NCBI GenBank assembly: GCA_964580255.1 | Contig: CAZOJX010000103.1 | Location: forward strand, 1 to 6,713 | Origin: HGM12587 sp964580255 | Lineage (GTDB): Bacteria > Bacillota > Clostridia > Lachnospirales > Lachnospiraceae | Direction of reading: 5' to 3' | DNA: 6,713 nt | In this document: positions 1 through 6,693 of the stretch, one piece after another | How the letters are laid out: the number at the start of each line of letters is the position of its first letter | Position numbering within the stretch: position 1 is the stretch's first letter | Notes under the pieces: model-generated | What the model saw: the letters and a program-made list of their open reading frames with translations, nothing else | Databases searched by the model: none | Told to the model about the DNA's origin: nothing | Program-made: the position numbers and the translations under genes

Positions 1-1
1 C

Positions 2-2653
2 TTTGATGCGATCGTGTTTGCATTGTACGGAGAAGGCAGCGGCAGCGGACGAAGCAGCGAAATGTTTCACAGCGATTATGTAGATAAATTTACGGATACA
101 GAGGTGGAACTGACTTTTTCCTGCGGCGAAAAGGAATACCGGATCTGCCGAACCATTCATTATAAGAAGAAACGAGGAGGCGGAATTGGAGGAATCACCA
201 AACAGGCCCTATTGTACTGCGGTCAGGAAGAGCCGCTGGAAAAGGAAACTGCGGTAAATGGAAAAGTAACGGAAATTCTGGGATTGGACGAAAAACAGTT
301 TCGTCAGATTGTTATGCTTGCCCAGGGGGAGTTTCGGAAATTTTTAGAATCCAAAAGTGATGCCAGAGAGCAGATTCTGGGAAAATTGTTTGATCACCGA
401 ATCTATGTGGACTTTCAGAACCGGTTAAAGATGGCGGCAGAAAAGCTGCGGCAGGAGCGGGAAGTCTGTGAACAGGAAATTAGGTTTTACACAGCGGAAG
501 CCGGCAGTGAGGAAGCCTTGGAAAATCTGGCAAAGGAGGCGGCAGAAGAAAAGGAAGCGGTAGAGAAGCTTTTAAAAGAGGAACAGGAAATCCAGGAACA
601 GCTGCAGAACCGGAAACAGAAAGCACAGCTTTACCAGGAAAGGCAGGAGGAAGTAAAAAGGTGCCGGCAGACACTGGAAATGCTGGAACAAAAGAGGGCA
701 GAAGAAACAGAAAAGCTCAAGACTCTGGAAGAAAAAAAGGTTCTTAACGATCAAAAGCTTCCTGAACTTGAACAATGGAAGATACGGATCCGGGAACTGG
801 AAAAATGTATGGAAGATTACGAACGGCTCCGGATACTGACGAAAGAGTTGGAAAATCTTCAGGAAAAACGGAGGATTTCCCGTCAAAGGAGTCAGGAAGG
901 GGCAAGCAGCCTTGCGAAATGTCAGGAGGAACAGAAAATCTGGAGCGAGCAGCTGGAAACATACAAAGATACGGAAGTGTTGGCAGCCAAAGCAGAGCAT
1001 GCACTTTTGGAGGAAGAAGAACGCAGGAAAAGATTGTCCTCATTGAAGGAACGTATGAGAAAAATTTCTGTTCTTGAAAAGGAACTGGAAAAAGAGAAAG
1101 ATCTTCTAGCGGAAAAGAATGCTCATTTTGAAAAGACCGGACAGGTATTTTTTGCACAATATCGTCATTTTCTGGCAGGACAGGCAGGAATTCTTGCAAA
1201 AGAACTTTCTGACCGGCTGAAAGAGCAAAAAGAAGCAATCTGCCCAGTGTGCGGAAGTGCGGTGACGAAGGAGCAGCAGAATCATTTTGCCTTGTCTGAA
1301 GAAGAAGTGCCGACACAAAAACAGGTGGATCTGGCAAAAAGTCAGATGGAAGCGGCTCAGACGTTTGCAATGGAACAGGCGAAGCTATGTGAAGTGAAAA
1401 ATCAGGCCATTGTCATAGAAAAGCAGGAAGCTTTGCAGAATGCACAGACGTTTTTTGAAGAAAGGATTTCCTTGAAAGAACTGCAAAAACCGGAAATGCT
1501 GGAGCAGCTGGAAATGGCACAGGAAATACGCTGTCGTGAAAAAGCAGAGGTGCTGAAACAATACCAGGAAGCAGTACTTCAAAAGAAAGCATTGGAAAAA
1601 AAGGCTGCTAAAAGCGCAGAGCATGAAAAAACATTGGAAAAATCACTGAATCAGTGCAAAAAAGATCTCGGAGATCTGGAAAAAGCTTGTGCGGTTGCTG
1701 AAAAAGAGGTGGAAACGATCCAGGGAGGACTGCTTGCCGCTTCGAAAGAAGAAGCAAAACAAGAACTGGAAATGAGAAAGCTTCAGCTGAGACAGTCTGA
1801 AGAAGCATTTCGGCAGACGGAAGAAGCTTTGCAGCAGATGAAGGTAGTTTTTGGAAATCTCCAGGGACAGATTGAGACCGTGCAGCAGCAAAAACGGACG
1901 GCTAAAGCATCTTTGGAACAGCTGATGGAAGAAAACACAGAAGAAATTTCTTTAGAAAAGCTTCAGACAGAGATCCGGGAACATGAAATGAAACGAAAGG
2001 ATCTTGAGAAACAGCGGGAGGAAGCGGTACTTCTCTGGAACAGTTATGAAAGAAGCCGCAAAAAGGCGGAAGAACTTCGACGGGAATTAAATAAAACGGA
2101 AAAAGCATATCAGACATTATCGGAATTGTCATCACTTGCCAATGGACAGTCCGGTGAGGGTGGAAAATACAGCTTTTCCCGTTATGTGCTGGGAACATTT
2201 TTTGAGGAAATCCTTTCTCAGGCAAATGAGCATTTAAACCGCATGGCAGGAGGAAAATATGAATTGATCCGCAAGGAGGAGGCAGACCGAAAGAACGAAT
2301 CGGCAGGTCTTGGTATGCTGATCTATGATGCTTATACGGGAGAACAGCGTGATACGGCGTCTCTTTCCGGAGGGGAATCCTTCCAAGTGTCCTTATCCTT
2401 GGCATTGGGACTGTCGGACGTGGTGCGAAGCCACAGCGGAGGCTATGCATTGGACACCATGTTTATTGATGAAGGCTTTGGTTCTTTAGATGAACAGGCA
2501 TTAGATCAGGCAATGGCAGTTTTGCAGGAGCTTTCCGAAGGCAGCCGTCAGATCGGAATTATTTCCCATGTAAATAAGCTGTCAGAAAACATTATGCAGA
2601 AGATTGCTGTAAAGAAAACCCCGAAAGGAAGCTCTGTACAGGTTATTGCATAG
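2..2653 (+). CDS. sbcC: SbcC, ATPase subunit of the SbcCD exonuclease (5'-truncated by the window edge)
   Basis: Rad50-like SMC-type ATPase that works with the SbcD nuclease to open hairpins and process blocked double-strand DNA ends in the cytoplasm. The frame is already open at position 2 (FDAIVFALYGEGSG), the sequence that normally follows Walker A in SbcC, so about 40-45 N-terminal residues are missing from view. Counting from the GTG at 14: Q-loop MLAQGEFRKFL (Gln104), a long Glu/Lys/Gln-rich coiled coil (~130-400), the zinc-hook CPVCG (Cys410 and Cys413), a returning coiled coil (~430-720), the ABC signature LSGGES (from residue 784), Walker B with D-loop (DTMFIDEGFGSLDE, ~814-827) and the H-loop histidine (ISH, His852). 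The visible 883 codons plus the missing end match a usual SbcC of roughly 1,000-1,050 residues. No frameshift is seen. The GTG at 14 is internal, not the true start. sbcD would be expected just upstream, outside the window. Confidence 0.96.
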   Translation, partial: FDAIVFALYGEGSGSGRSSEMFHSDYVDKFTDTEVELTFSCGEKEYRICRTIHYKKKRGGGIGGITKQALLYCGQEEPLEKETAVNGKVTEILGLDEKQFRQIVMLAQGEFRKFLESKSDAREQILGKLFDHRIYVDFQNRLKMAAEKLRQEREVCEQEIRFYTAEAGSEEALENLAKEAAEEKEAVEKLLKEEQEIQEQLQNRKQKAQLYQERQEEVKRCRQTLEMLEQKRAEETEKLKTLEEKKVLNDQKLPELEQWKIRIRELEKCMEDYERLRILTKELENLQEKRRISRQRSQEGASSLAKCQEEQKIWSEQLETYKDTEVLAAKAEHALLEEEERRKRLSSLKERMRKISVLEKELEKEKDLLAEKNAHFEKTGQVFFAQYRHFLAGQAGILAKELSDRLKEQKEAICPVCGSAVTKEQQNHFALSEEEVPTQKQVDLAKSQMEAAQTFAMEQAKLCEVKNQAIVIEKQEALQNAQTFFEERISLKELQKPEMLEQLEMAQEIRCREKAEVLKQYQEAVLQKKALEKKAAKSAEHEKTLEKSLNQCKKDLGDLEKACAVAEKEVETIQGGLLAASKEEAKQELEMRKLQLRQSEEAFRQTEEALQQMKVVFGNLQGQIETVQQQKRTAKASLEQLMEENTEEISLEKLQTEIREHEMKRKDLEKQREEAVLLWNSYERSRKKAEELRRELNKTEKAYQTLSELSSLANGQSGEGGKYSFSRYVLGTFFEEILSQANEHLNRMAGGKYELIRKEEADRKNESAGLGMLIYDAYTGEQRDTASLSGGESFQVSLSLALGLSDVVRSHSGGYALDTMFIDEGFGSLDEQALDQAMAVLQELSEGSRQIGIISHVNKLSENIMQKIAVKKTPKGSSVQVIA

Positions 2654-2700
2654 AACCGGAAGAAAAATGTGACAAAAATGTTGTTTTTTGCAAATTTCTC

Positions 2701-2729
2701 TTGTGTTTGTGTGGGATTCGGTGTATGAT
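2701..2729 (+). promoter_or_regulatory. Probable sigma-A promoter for the shell-protein pair
   Basis: A -35-like TTGTGT (2701-2706) lies exactly 17 bases before a good -10 box TATGAT (2724-2729), in the 125-base gap between sbcC and the first shell gene. The -10 matches the consensus at 5 of 6 positions; the -35 keeps only the TTG. Transcription would start near 2736, giving a leader of about 40 bases. No convincing operator or riboswitch is seen in the leader. Confidence 0.5.
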
Positions 2730-2764
2730 AAAGACAAGAATATGTGAAAATGTATCTATCCGAT

Positions 2765-2770
2765 AGGAGG
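2765..2770 (+). promoter_or_regulatory. Strong ribosome binding site deciding the first shell-gene start
   Basis: AGGAGG sits 8 bases before the ATG at 2779. The in-frame TTG at 2773 is only 2 bases from it and is too close to be used, so the protein starts MAGKYDG. Confidence 0.85.
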
Positions 2771-2778
2771 ATTTGAGT

Positions 2779-3078
2779 ATGGCAGGAAAATATGATGGAC
2801 AGGCCATTGGAATGTTTGAATTAGACAGCCTCGGAGCATGCTATGTGGCATTGGACGCAGCGGCAAAAACGGCAAACATTTCTGTGCAGGGTGTTGAAAG
2901 AAACCGTTTAAAAAGCGGTGCATGCGTAAAGATCAGAGGCGGGATTTCTGATGTAAAAGCAGCAATGGAAGCAGCAATTCGTGCAGCAGAACCATATGGA
3001 AAAGTAACCGCACAGAATGTGATCGCTTCACCAGGCGAAGGCATTGATCTTGCAATGGAAATGACAATCAATAAATAA
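2779..3078 (+). CDS. BMC-domain microcompartment shell protein (hexamer type), first of a pair
   Basis: A 99-residue single BMC-domain protein of the PduA/EutM/CcmK class. Such proteins form hexamers that tile the facets of bacterial microcompartments, with a central pore for metabolites. The fold pattern is clear: a first strand and helix (AIGMFELDSLGACYVALDAA, residues 9-28), a second strand (NISVQGVE), a pore loop (~40-48), the strand and helix CVKIRGGISDVKAAMEAAIR (49-68), and the closing NVIASPGEGID (80-90). Canonical members have a KIGSG-like pore loop; here it is more basic (ERNRLKSGA), so pore selectivity may differ. Length is normal for the class. It is followed after 13 bases by a second shell gene, so the two are almost certainly co-transcribed. 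No BMC enzyme in the window identifies its cargo, so no pdu, eut or ccm symbol is given. Confidence 0.92.
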   Translation: MAGKYDGQAIGMFELDSLGACYVALDAAAKTANISVQGVERNRLKSGACVKIRGGISDVKAAMEAAIRAAEPYGKVTAQNVIASPGEGIDLAMEMTINK

Positions 3079-3091
3079 GGAGGAAATGCAG

Positions 3092-3382
3092 ATGAAATAC
3101 GGAGCTTATGCGATTGTAGAAGTCTTAGGAAATTCAAATGCAGTGGTTTGCGTTGACCAGATGTTAAAAACATCAGATGTGCATTTTCTTTCCTGGAATA
3201 CAAAATGCGGAGGACATACGACTCTGGTAATGGGCGGCGAAGTTTCTGCAGCCAGCGCAGCTGTGGATGCTGTGAAAGATAATCAGGTGTGTGAAGTATT
3301 TATGGCAGCTGTAATCTCAGCACCATCAGATGAACTTAGAAGAATCATCGAAGAAGACGCAAAAAAATTTCAGAAAAAATAA
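3092..3382 (+). CDS. BMC-domain microcompartment shell protein with a pore-region cysteine, second of the pair
   Basis: A 96-residue single BMC-domain protein, clearly different in sequence from its neighbour. Segments: first strand and helix (AYAIVEVLGNSNAVVCVDQM, residues 5-24), second strand (VHFLSWNT, 30-37), pore loop KCGGH (38-42), strand and helix TTLVMGGEVSAASAAVDAV (43-61), then EVFMAAVISAPSDEL (68-82) and a charged C-terminal tail (RRIIEEDAKKFQKK). Lined up by eye with PduA, the KCGG loop replaces the usual IGSG and puts Cys39 at the central pore. Fe-S clusters have been shown in other BMC proteins, PduT and GrpU, through pore cysteines, so metal binding is possible but is inference. 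Start choice: AAGGAGG (3077-3083) is 8 bases before the ATG at 3092 and only 2 before the ATG at 3086. The ribosome site overlaps the previous stop codon, which supports translational coupling. Confidence 0.9.
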   Translation: MKYGAYAIVEVLGNSNAVVCVDQMLKTSDVHFLSWNTKCGGHTTLVMGGEVSAASAAVDAVKDNQVCEVFMAAVISAPSDELRRIIEEDAKKFQKK

Positions 3383-3393
3383 GTAAGATTTTG

Positions 3394-3425
3394 TATAAGC
3401 TGTCGCTGTTTTGTGACAGCTTATA
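3394..3425 (+). terminator. Long perfect hairpin after the shell pair, possible weak or bidirectional terminator
   Basis: TATAAGCTGTC (3394-3404) pairs perfectly with GACAGCTTATA (3415-3425), an 11-bp stem that can extend inward by a G-T and a C-G pair around a short TGTTTT loop. It lies 11 bases after the second shell gene's stop. The downstream tail is TTGTATTTAGG, not a clean T-run, so on the plus strand it may terminate only partly or act as an mRNA 3'-end stabiliser. On the minus strand the hairpin would be followed by a more T-rich stretch. Confidence 0.6.
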
Positions 3426-3458
3426 TTGTATTTAGGCAAAATGGAGGAATTGGATAAA

Positions 3459-4118
3459 ATGAAAAGAAGTGCAAAAGAAATCGTGGTGAGAATGTTGATC
3501 CTGTTTGTGGGACTTTGCATTGCACATTTGGGAGTAACCTTGTTTTTACTGGCAGATCTGGGATCAGATCCTTTTAATGTACTGGTACAGGGGGTGTTCC
3601 GTACGTTGTCGAATACTTTTGGATTGGAATTTTTAACTCATGGATATACTCATGTGGGAATCAATCTGCTGATCATTTTGATTCTGCTTTTTGTGGATCG
3701 CACCTACATTAAGCTGGGAACGGTGTTCTGTATGGCTTTTGGCGGCCCGATCATTGATTTTTTTACGATTTTACTTGAAAATTATATCAATTCCGGACTG
3801 CCGTTTGCGGTTCGTTTGCTGGTGCTGGCACTTGGCTGTGTCATTTTGGCTTATGGTATGACGGTAGTAATGAAAAGTGATGCAGGAACTGGCCCGAATG
3901 ATCTGGTAGCAATTTCTATCAGTGAGAAAGCTCATTTTCCATTTGGAATCACCCGTACAGTCACAGACGTCAGCTTCGTTGTGATTGGTTTCCTTCTGGG
4001 CGGAAAGTTTGGAATCGGAACCATTGTGTGCGCCGCATTGGTAGGAATGGTAGCAGAACGGTTTCTGCCAATCAATGAGAAGATCATTGACCGATTGCTG
4101 AAAAATGTCGGATTGTAA
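3459..4118 (+). CDS. YczE/YitT-type multi-pass membrane protein, function unknown
   Basis: A 219-residue integral membrane protein resembling the Bacillus YczE/YyaS/YitT group, whose transported substrate or activity is not established. Hydrophobic segments are at about 9-31, 64-79, 84-106, 115-138, 168-184 and 185-204. There is no cleavable signal peptide; the N-terminus is basic (MKRSAKEIVVR). Two matching motifs, DLGSDPFNVL (33-42) and DAGTGPNDLV (141-150), each follow a membrane helix, which suggests the protein is built from two related halves as in many transporters. Start choice: GGAGG at 3443-3447 is 11 bases before the ATG at 3459, slightly long but the best option. An ATG at 3441 and a TTG at 3450 are in frame but have poorer sites. 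It follows the shell genes after a hairpin, and the glycerate kinase begins 33 bases downstream. A role as a metabolite or anion carrier would be a guess. Confidence 0.82.
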   Translation: MKRSAKEIVVRMLILFVGLCIAHLGVTLFLLADLGSDPFNVLVQGVFRTLSNTFGLEFLTHGYTHVGINLLIILILLFVDRTYIKLGTVFCMAFGGPIIDFFTILLENYINSGLPFAVRLLVLALGCVILAYGMTVVMKSDAGTGPNDLVAISISEKAHFPFGITRTVTDVSFVVIGFLLGGKFGIGTIVCAALVGMVAERFLPINEKIIDRLLKNVGL

Positions 4119-4151
4119 AAGGTGTGAATACATAGAACGGAAGAAATCATC

Positions 4152-5294
4152 ATGAAAGTAGTTATAGCGACAGATTCTTTTAAGGGAAGCTTGAGCTCTT
4201 TGGAAGCCGGATCGGCAATTTCAAAAGGAATCCATAAAGTGTTTCCGGAGGCAGAGACAATTGTCAGACCGCTGGCCGATGGAGGAGAAGGAACCGTAGA
4301 AGCCCTTACCCTGGGAATGAACGGAAGACTGGAAAAAGTAAAAGTGACAGGACCTCTGGGTAAACCGGTGGAAGCTGTTTATGGAATCATCGATGAAAGC
4401 AAAACAGCAATCCTGGAAATGTCTGGGGCAGCCGGGATTACTTTGATAGCGGAAAAATACAGAAATCCGCTGCACACGACTACTTATGGTGTCGGAGAAA
4501 TGATTCGTGATGCAATATGGAAGGGCTGTCGTCGTTTTATCGTTGGAATTGGCGGAAGTGCCACAAATGACGGCGGAATCGGAATGCTGCAGGCGTTAGG
4601 CTACGGATTTTTGGATAAAGACGGCTGCCAGGTATCTTTTGGAGCAAAAGGGGTAAAAGACATTGTTCAGATTACGGATGAGTACGTCATGCCGGAGCTT
4701 CAGGAATGTACCTTTCAGGTTGCCTGTGATGTGACCAATCCCCTGTGCGGAGAACAGGGCTGCAGTGCAGTGTTTGGTCCGCAAAAAGGTGCTGCTCCGG
4801 ATATGATCCTGCAGATGGATAAATGGCTTTCAAATTATGCAGATCTGACAAAGAAAAAATATGCAAAAGCGGATAAACAACAGGCGGGTACCGGTGCGGC
4901 CGGAGGTCTTGGATTCGCATTTTTAGCCTATACCAATGTGATCCTGGAATCGGGAATCAACATTGTGCTGGAAGAAACAAAGCTGGAGTCTTATATAAAA
5001 GCTGCAGATTTGGTAATTACGGGAGAAGGCCGTTTAGATGGTCAGACCATTATGGGAAAAGCTCCGATTGGTGTTGCCAAACTGGCGAAAAAGCATGGAA
5101 AAAAGGTTATCGCATTTTCCGGCTGTGTGACAGAAGATGCGGTTAAATGTAATGAATACGGGATTGATGCATTTTTTCCGATCCTGCGGGAGGCAGTATC
5201 CTTGCAGGAAGCTATGGACGGGAAACGTGCCGAAAACAATCTGACTCAGACAGTGGAGCAGGTATTTCGGGTGATTCGCCTGTATGGAGAATAG
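4152..5294 (+). CDS. Glycerate kinase (GarK/GlxK family)
   Basis: ATP-dependent kinase that phosphorylates D-glycerate; the characterised E. coli GarK/GlxK relatives make 2-phosphoglycerate, which enters lower glycolysis through enolase. It is a soluble cytoplasmic enzyme. The 380 residues match the family length (~380). Family motifs are all intact: ATDSFKGSLSS (6-16), PLADGGEGTVEAL (40-52), GIGGSATNDGGIGMLQALG (132-150), ACDVTNPLCG (191-200) with VFGPQKGA (207-214), GTGAAGGLGFAF (247-258) and ITGEGRLDGQTIMGKAP (289-305). The start is the ATG at 4152, with a modest GGAAG site at 4139-4143 and 8-base spacing; the reading begins directly with the first beta-strand (MKVVIATDSF). It lies 33 bases after the membrane protein. 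No glycerate dehydrogenase, tartronate or glycine/serine gene is in view, so the glycerate source is unknown. The symbol is left empty because garK and glxK cannot be separated from sequence alone. Confidence 0.95.
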   Translation: MKVVIATDSFKGSLSSLEAGSAISKGIHKVFPEAETIVRPLADGGEGTVEALTLGMNGRLEKVKVTGPLGKPVEAVYGIIDESKTAILEMSGAAGITLIAEKYRNPLHTTTYGVGEMIRDAIWKGCRRFIVGIGGSATNDGGIGMLQALGYGFLDKDGCQVSFGAKGVKDIVQITDEYVMPELQECTFQVACDVTNPLCGEQGCSAVFGPQKGAAPDMILQMDKWLSNYADLTKKKYAKADKQQAGTGAAGGLGFAFLAYTNVILESGINIVLEETKLESYIKAADLVITGEGRLDGQTIMGKAPIGVAKLAKKHGKKVIAFSGCVTEDAVKCNEYGIDAFFPILREAVSLQEAMDGKRAENNLTQTVEQVFRVIRLYGE

Positions 5295-5307
5295 GAAAAG
5301 TGTAAAT

Positions 5308-5315
5308 GGTGGTGA
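5308..5315 (+). promoter_or_regulatory. Ribosome binding site supporting a GTG start
   Basis: GGTGGTGA matches the anti-Shine-Dalgarno complement (GGAGGTGA) at all but one base. Its GGTGG part ends 7 bases before the GTG at 5320. The upstream in-frame ATG at 5284, inside the glycerate kinase gene, has only a weak GGTGA ten bases ahead. Confidence 0.65.
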
Positions 5316-5319
5316 GAAC

Positions 5320-6342
5320 GTGGCAAAGGCAGGCAATTACTATTATGATCAATTAAATAAAGAGCAGCAGAAAGCCTACTATGCAATAAAAGAAGGTTTG
5401 CTGAATCTTCAGGATTCCTTTGCGGTACCAATGCTTTCAGGGAAAGAATTGTCGGATATTTATTTTATGATTCGCATGGATTGTCCGGCAATTTTTTATT
5501 CGGTGACTTTTTCCTATAAGTATTATGCGGATTCTACGGCAGTGGAAATGGTGCCGCAGTATCTTTTTTCAAAGGATAAAATCAAGGAACATCGCCAGGC
5601 GATGGAATCCAGAGTGAAAAAGCTGGCCAGACAGGCAATGAATTTGAAGGAAAAAGAGAAGGAACTTTTTATTCATGACTTTATCGTGCAAAATGTGAAG
5701 TATGATAAACTGAAGAAGGAGTATTCCCATGAAATCATCGGTGCACTGGGAAATGGTGTGGCTGTCTGTGAGGGAATGGCAAAGGCAGTAAAAATTCTGT
5801 GTGATGAACTGAATATCTGGTGTATCATTGCTCTGTCTGAGGCGAATCCGGACAAAGGAATCAAGTACAGACATGCGTGGAATATTGTTCGGATCGATGG
5901 GAATTATTACCATCTGGACACAACCTTTGATAATACGCTTTCCAAAGATGATACGGTGCGATATGATTATGTAAATTTGTCGGATAAGCAGATTTTTAAG
6001 GATCATGAGCCTGTTATCTGGAAAGTGCCGGTTTGCAGTGATCATGACCATTTCTATTATAAGGAGAAGAAAATTTCCTGGACTACAATGGACGAGGTGA
6101 GAAACCGGACAAAACAGGCGGTAAAGAAGGGGAAAGTACTGTTATTTCATTGGCGAGGCGGCTATCTGACGAGGGAAATTTTGGCGGAGCTTCTGAAGAT
6201 ATTTGATGAAGAAGCAAAGGCAAGGGAGAAAAAAGCATATACTTCTGTCAATTGGCCTCAGGCAGTACTGCGAGTGCGGTTTGAAGATGGCGTTGGAGAA
6301 GAACAGCTTGAAATGGAAGAAGCGATTATATCAGTTAAGTAA
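5320..6342 (+). CDS. Cytoplasmic transglutaminase-like (papain-fold) domain protein
   Basis: A 340-residue protein with a transglutaminase-core domain. From the GTG start, the likely catalytic triad is Cys150 (GVAVCEGMAKAVKIL), His185 (YRHAWNIVRI) and Asp200 (YYHLDTTFDN), in the usual order and spacing; the YDKLKKEYSHEIIGAL stretch before the cysteine is also typical. The first ~115 residues form an alpha/beta region (NKEQQKAYYAIKEGLL; IYFMIRMDCPAIFYS) with no known function. A C-terminal part (~260-320) has a basic helix and FHWRGGYLTREILAEL. There is no signal peptide or membrane segment, so it should act in the cytoplasm, as a peptidase, cross-linking enzyme or other thiol enzyme; the substrate is unknown. 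It could start instead at the ATG at 5284 (352 residues, overlapping the glycerate kinase end by 11 bases), but the ribosome site favours the GTG. The short gap suggests co-transcription with the kinase. Confidence 0.85.
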   Translation: MAKAGNYYYDQLNKEQQKAYYAIKEGLLNLQDSFAVPMLSGKELSDIYFMIRMDCPAIFYSVTFSYKYYADSTAVEMVPQYLFSKDKIKEHRQAMESRVKKLARQAMNLKEKEKELFIHDFIVQNVKYDKLKKEYSHEIIGALGNGVAVCEGMAKAVKILCDELNIWCIIALSEANPDKGIKYRHAWNIVRIDGNYYHLDTTFDNTLSKDDTVRYDYVNLSDKQIFKDHEPVIWKVPVCSDHDHFYYKEKKISWTTMDEVRNRTKQAVKKGKVLLFHWRGGYLTREILAELLKIFDEEAKAREKKAYTSVNWPQAVLRVRFEDGVGEEQLEMEEAIISVK

Positions 6343-6359
6343 GAGGAGGAGTTAATGAG

Positions 6360-6566
6360 ATGAGCTATTTGATCAAAGACACAACAAAGCAGGAACGTAT
6401 TGAACTGATTCGCAGCTGGGTACCGGATGATGAGGTCATGGATGGCTGCGACATTGATTTGTGGGAAATGTATCGGGATTACATTGACGGCAAAAGAGAA
6501 ATTGCGGAGATCAATGCGGCCTTTAATGAAGGGTTTTATGAAGAATCGGATTTAAAGAATTTTTAA
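6360..6566 (+). CDS. Small acidic protein of unknown function (68 aa)
   Basis: A 68-residue acidic protein, 17 bases after the transglutaminase-like gene, with a strong GAGGAGGAG ribosome site (6343-6351). The ATG at 6355 stops after two codons, so 6360 is the start. It has an N-terminal KDTTKQERIELI segment, a middle GCDIDLWEMYRDYIDGKREI and a C-terminal EINAAFNEGFYEE. No membrane segment, signal peptide or metal-binding motif is present; there is one cysteine. From memory, similar short Lachnospiraceae proteins with a DxYDDYIxGxxE-like core are sometimes named 'PurH' in databases; that name is not supported here, because real PurH exceeds 500 residues. It is probably translated in the same operon as the preceding gene. 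Confidence 0.8.
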   Translation: MSYLIKDTTKQERIELIRSWVPDDEVMDGCDIDLWEMYRDYIDGKREIAEINAAFNEGFYEESDLKNF

Positions 6567-6600
6567 GATTTTTAAATTAAGAAGTTATTGATGGAGAATA

Positions 6601-6693
6601 ATGTTTCCAACAATAGACAAAAGAAAAACAGGAATCCAACTGAGGAAACTTATGAGCGGCGTAGAATTATACTACAAGTTCAATGACAAATGA
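6601..6693 (+). pseudogene. Broken 5' end of a probable XRE-family (HTH) regulator gene
   Basis: The 30-codon reading MFPTIDKRKTGIQLRKLM followed by SGVELYYKFNDK and TGA begins exactly like a common Lachnospiraceae helix-turn-helix regulator, whose N-terminus reads MFP-x-ID-xxx-TG-xx-(I/L)RxLM and then continues into the DNA-binding helices. Here the match stops after the methionine at residue 18 and a stop follows 12 codons later. Shifting frame after that methionine gives ERRRIILQVQ, loosely like the expected ERGITxKxVQ, but then also hits a stop, so more than one lesion would be needed. A GGAG site (6593-6596) precedes the ATG by only 4 bases. The identification is from memory of the family pattern. 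The window ends at 6713, so a continuation in another frame cannot be checked. It could also be a chance small ORF. Confidence 0.45.

Noticed and set aside
775..1077. Plus-strand 100-codon open frame inside sbcC
   Set aside because: It overlaps the sbcC coiled coil in another frame, and the sbcC frame is continuous and carries all family motifs.
744..1370. Long minus-strand open frame opposite sbcC (also 572-1000 and 1902-2450)
   Set aside because: sbcC is rich in Glu/Lys/Gln codons, so its complement is pyrimidine-rich and short of stop codons. The predicted proteins are Phe/Leu/Pro/Ser-rich and low in complexity, with no recognisable domain.
2673..2690. Hairpin CAAAAA/TTTTTG after sbcC as a terminator
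   Set aside because: The stem is almost entirely A-T, only 6 bp, and lacks a stable GC core, so it is unlikely to terminate transcription.
2758..2768. Short inverted repeat CTAT-CCG-ATAG before the first shell gene as an operator or riboswitch stem
   Set aside because: A 4-bp stem with a 3-base loop is expected by chance and no second element supports it.
4087..4118. TTGACC near the end of the membrane-protein gene as a -35 box for the glycerate kinase
   Set aside because: No acceptable -10 box at 16-18 bases: the 17-base position reads GGATTG, and the only TTGTAA-like match is 20 bases away.
5234..5291. Amphipathic C-terminal helix of the glycerate kinase as a microcompartment encapsulation peptide
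   Set aside because: It fits the normal C-terminal helix of the family, and there is no extra linker-plus-helix extension beyond the usual ~380 residues.
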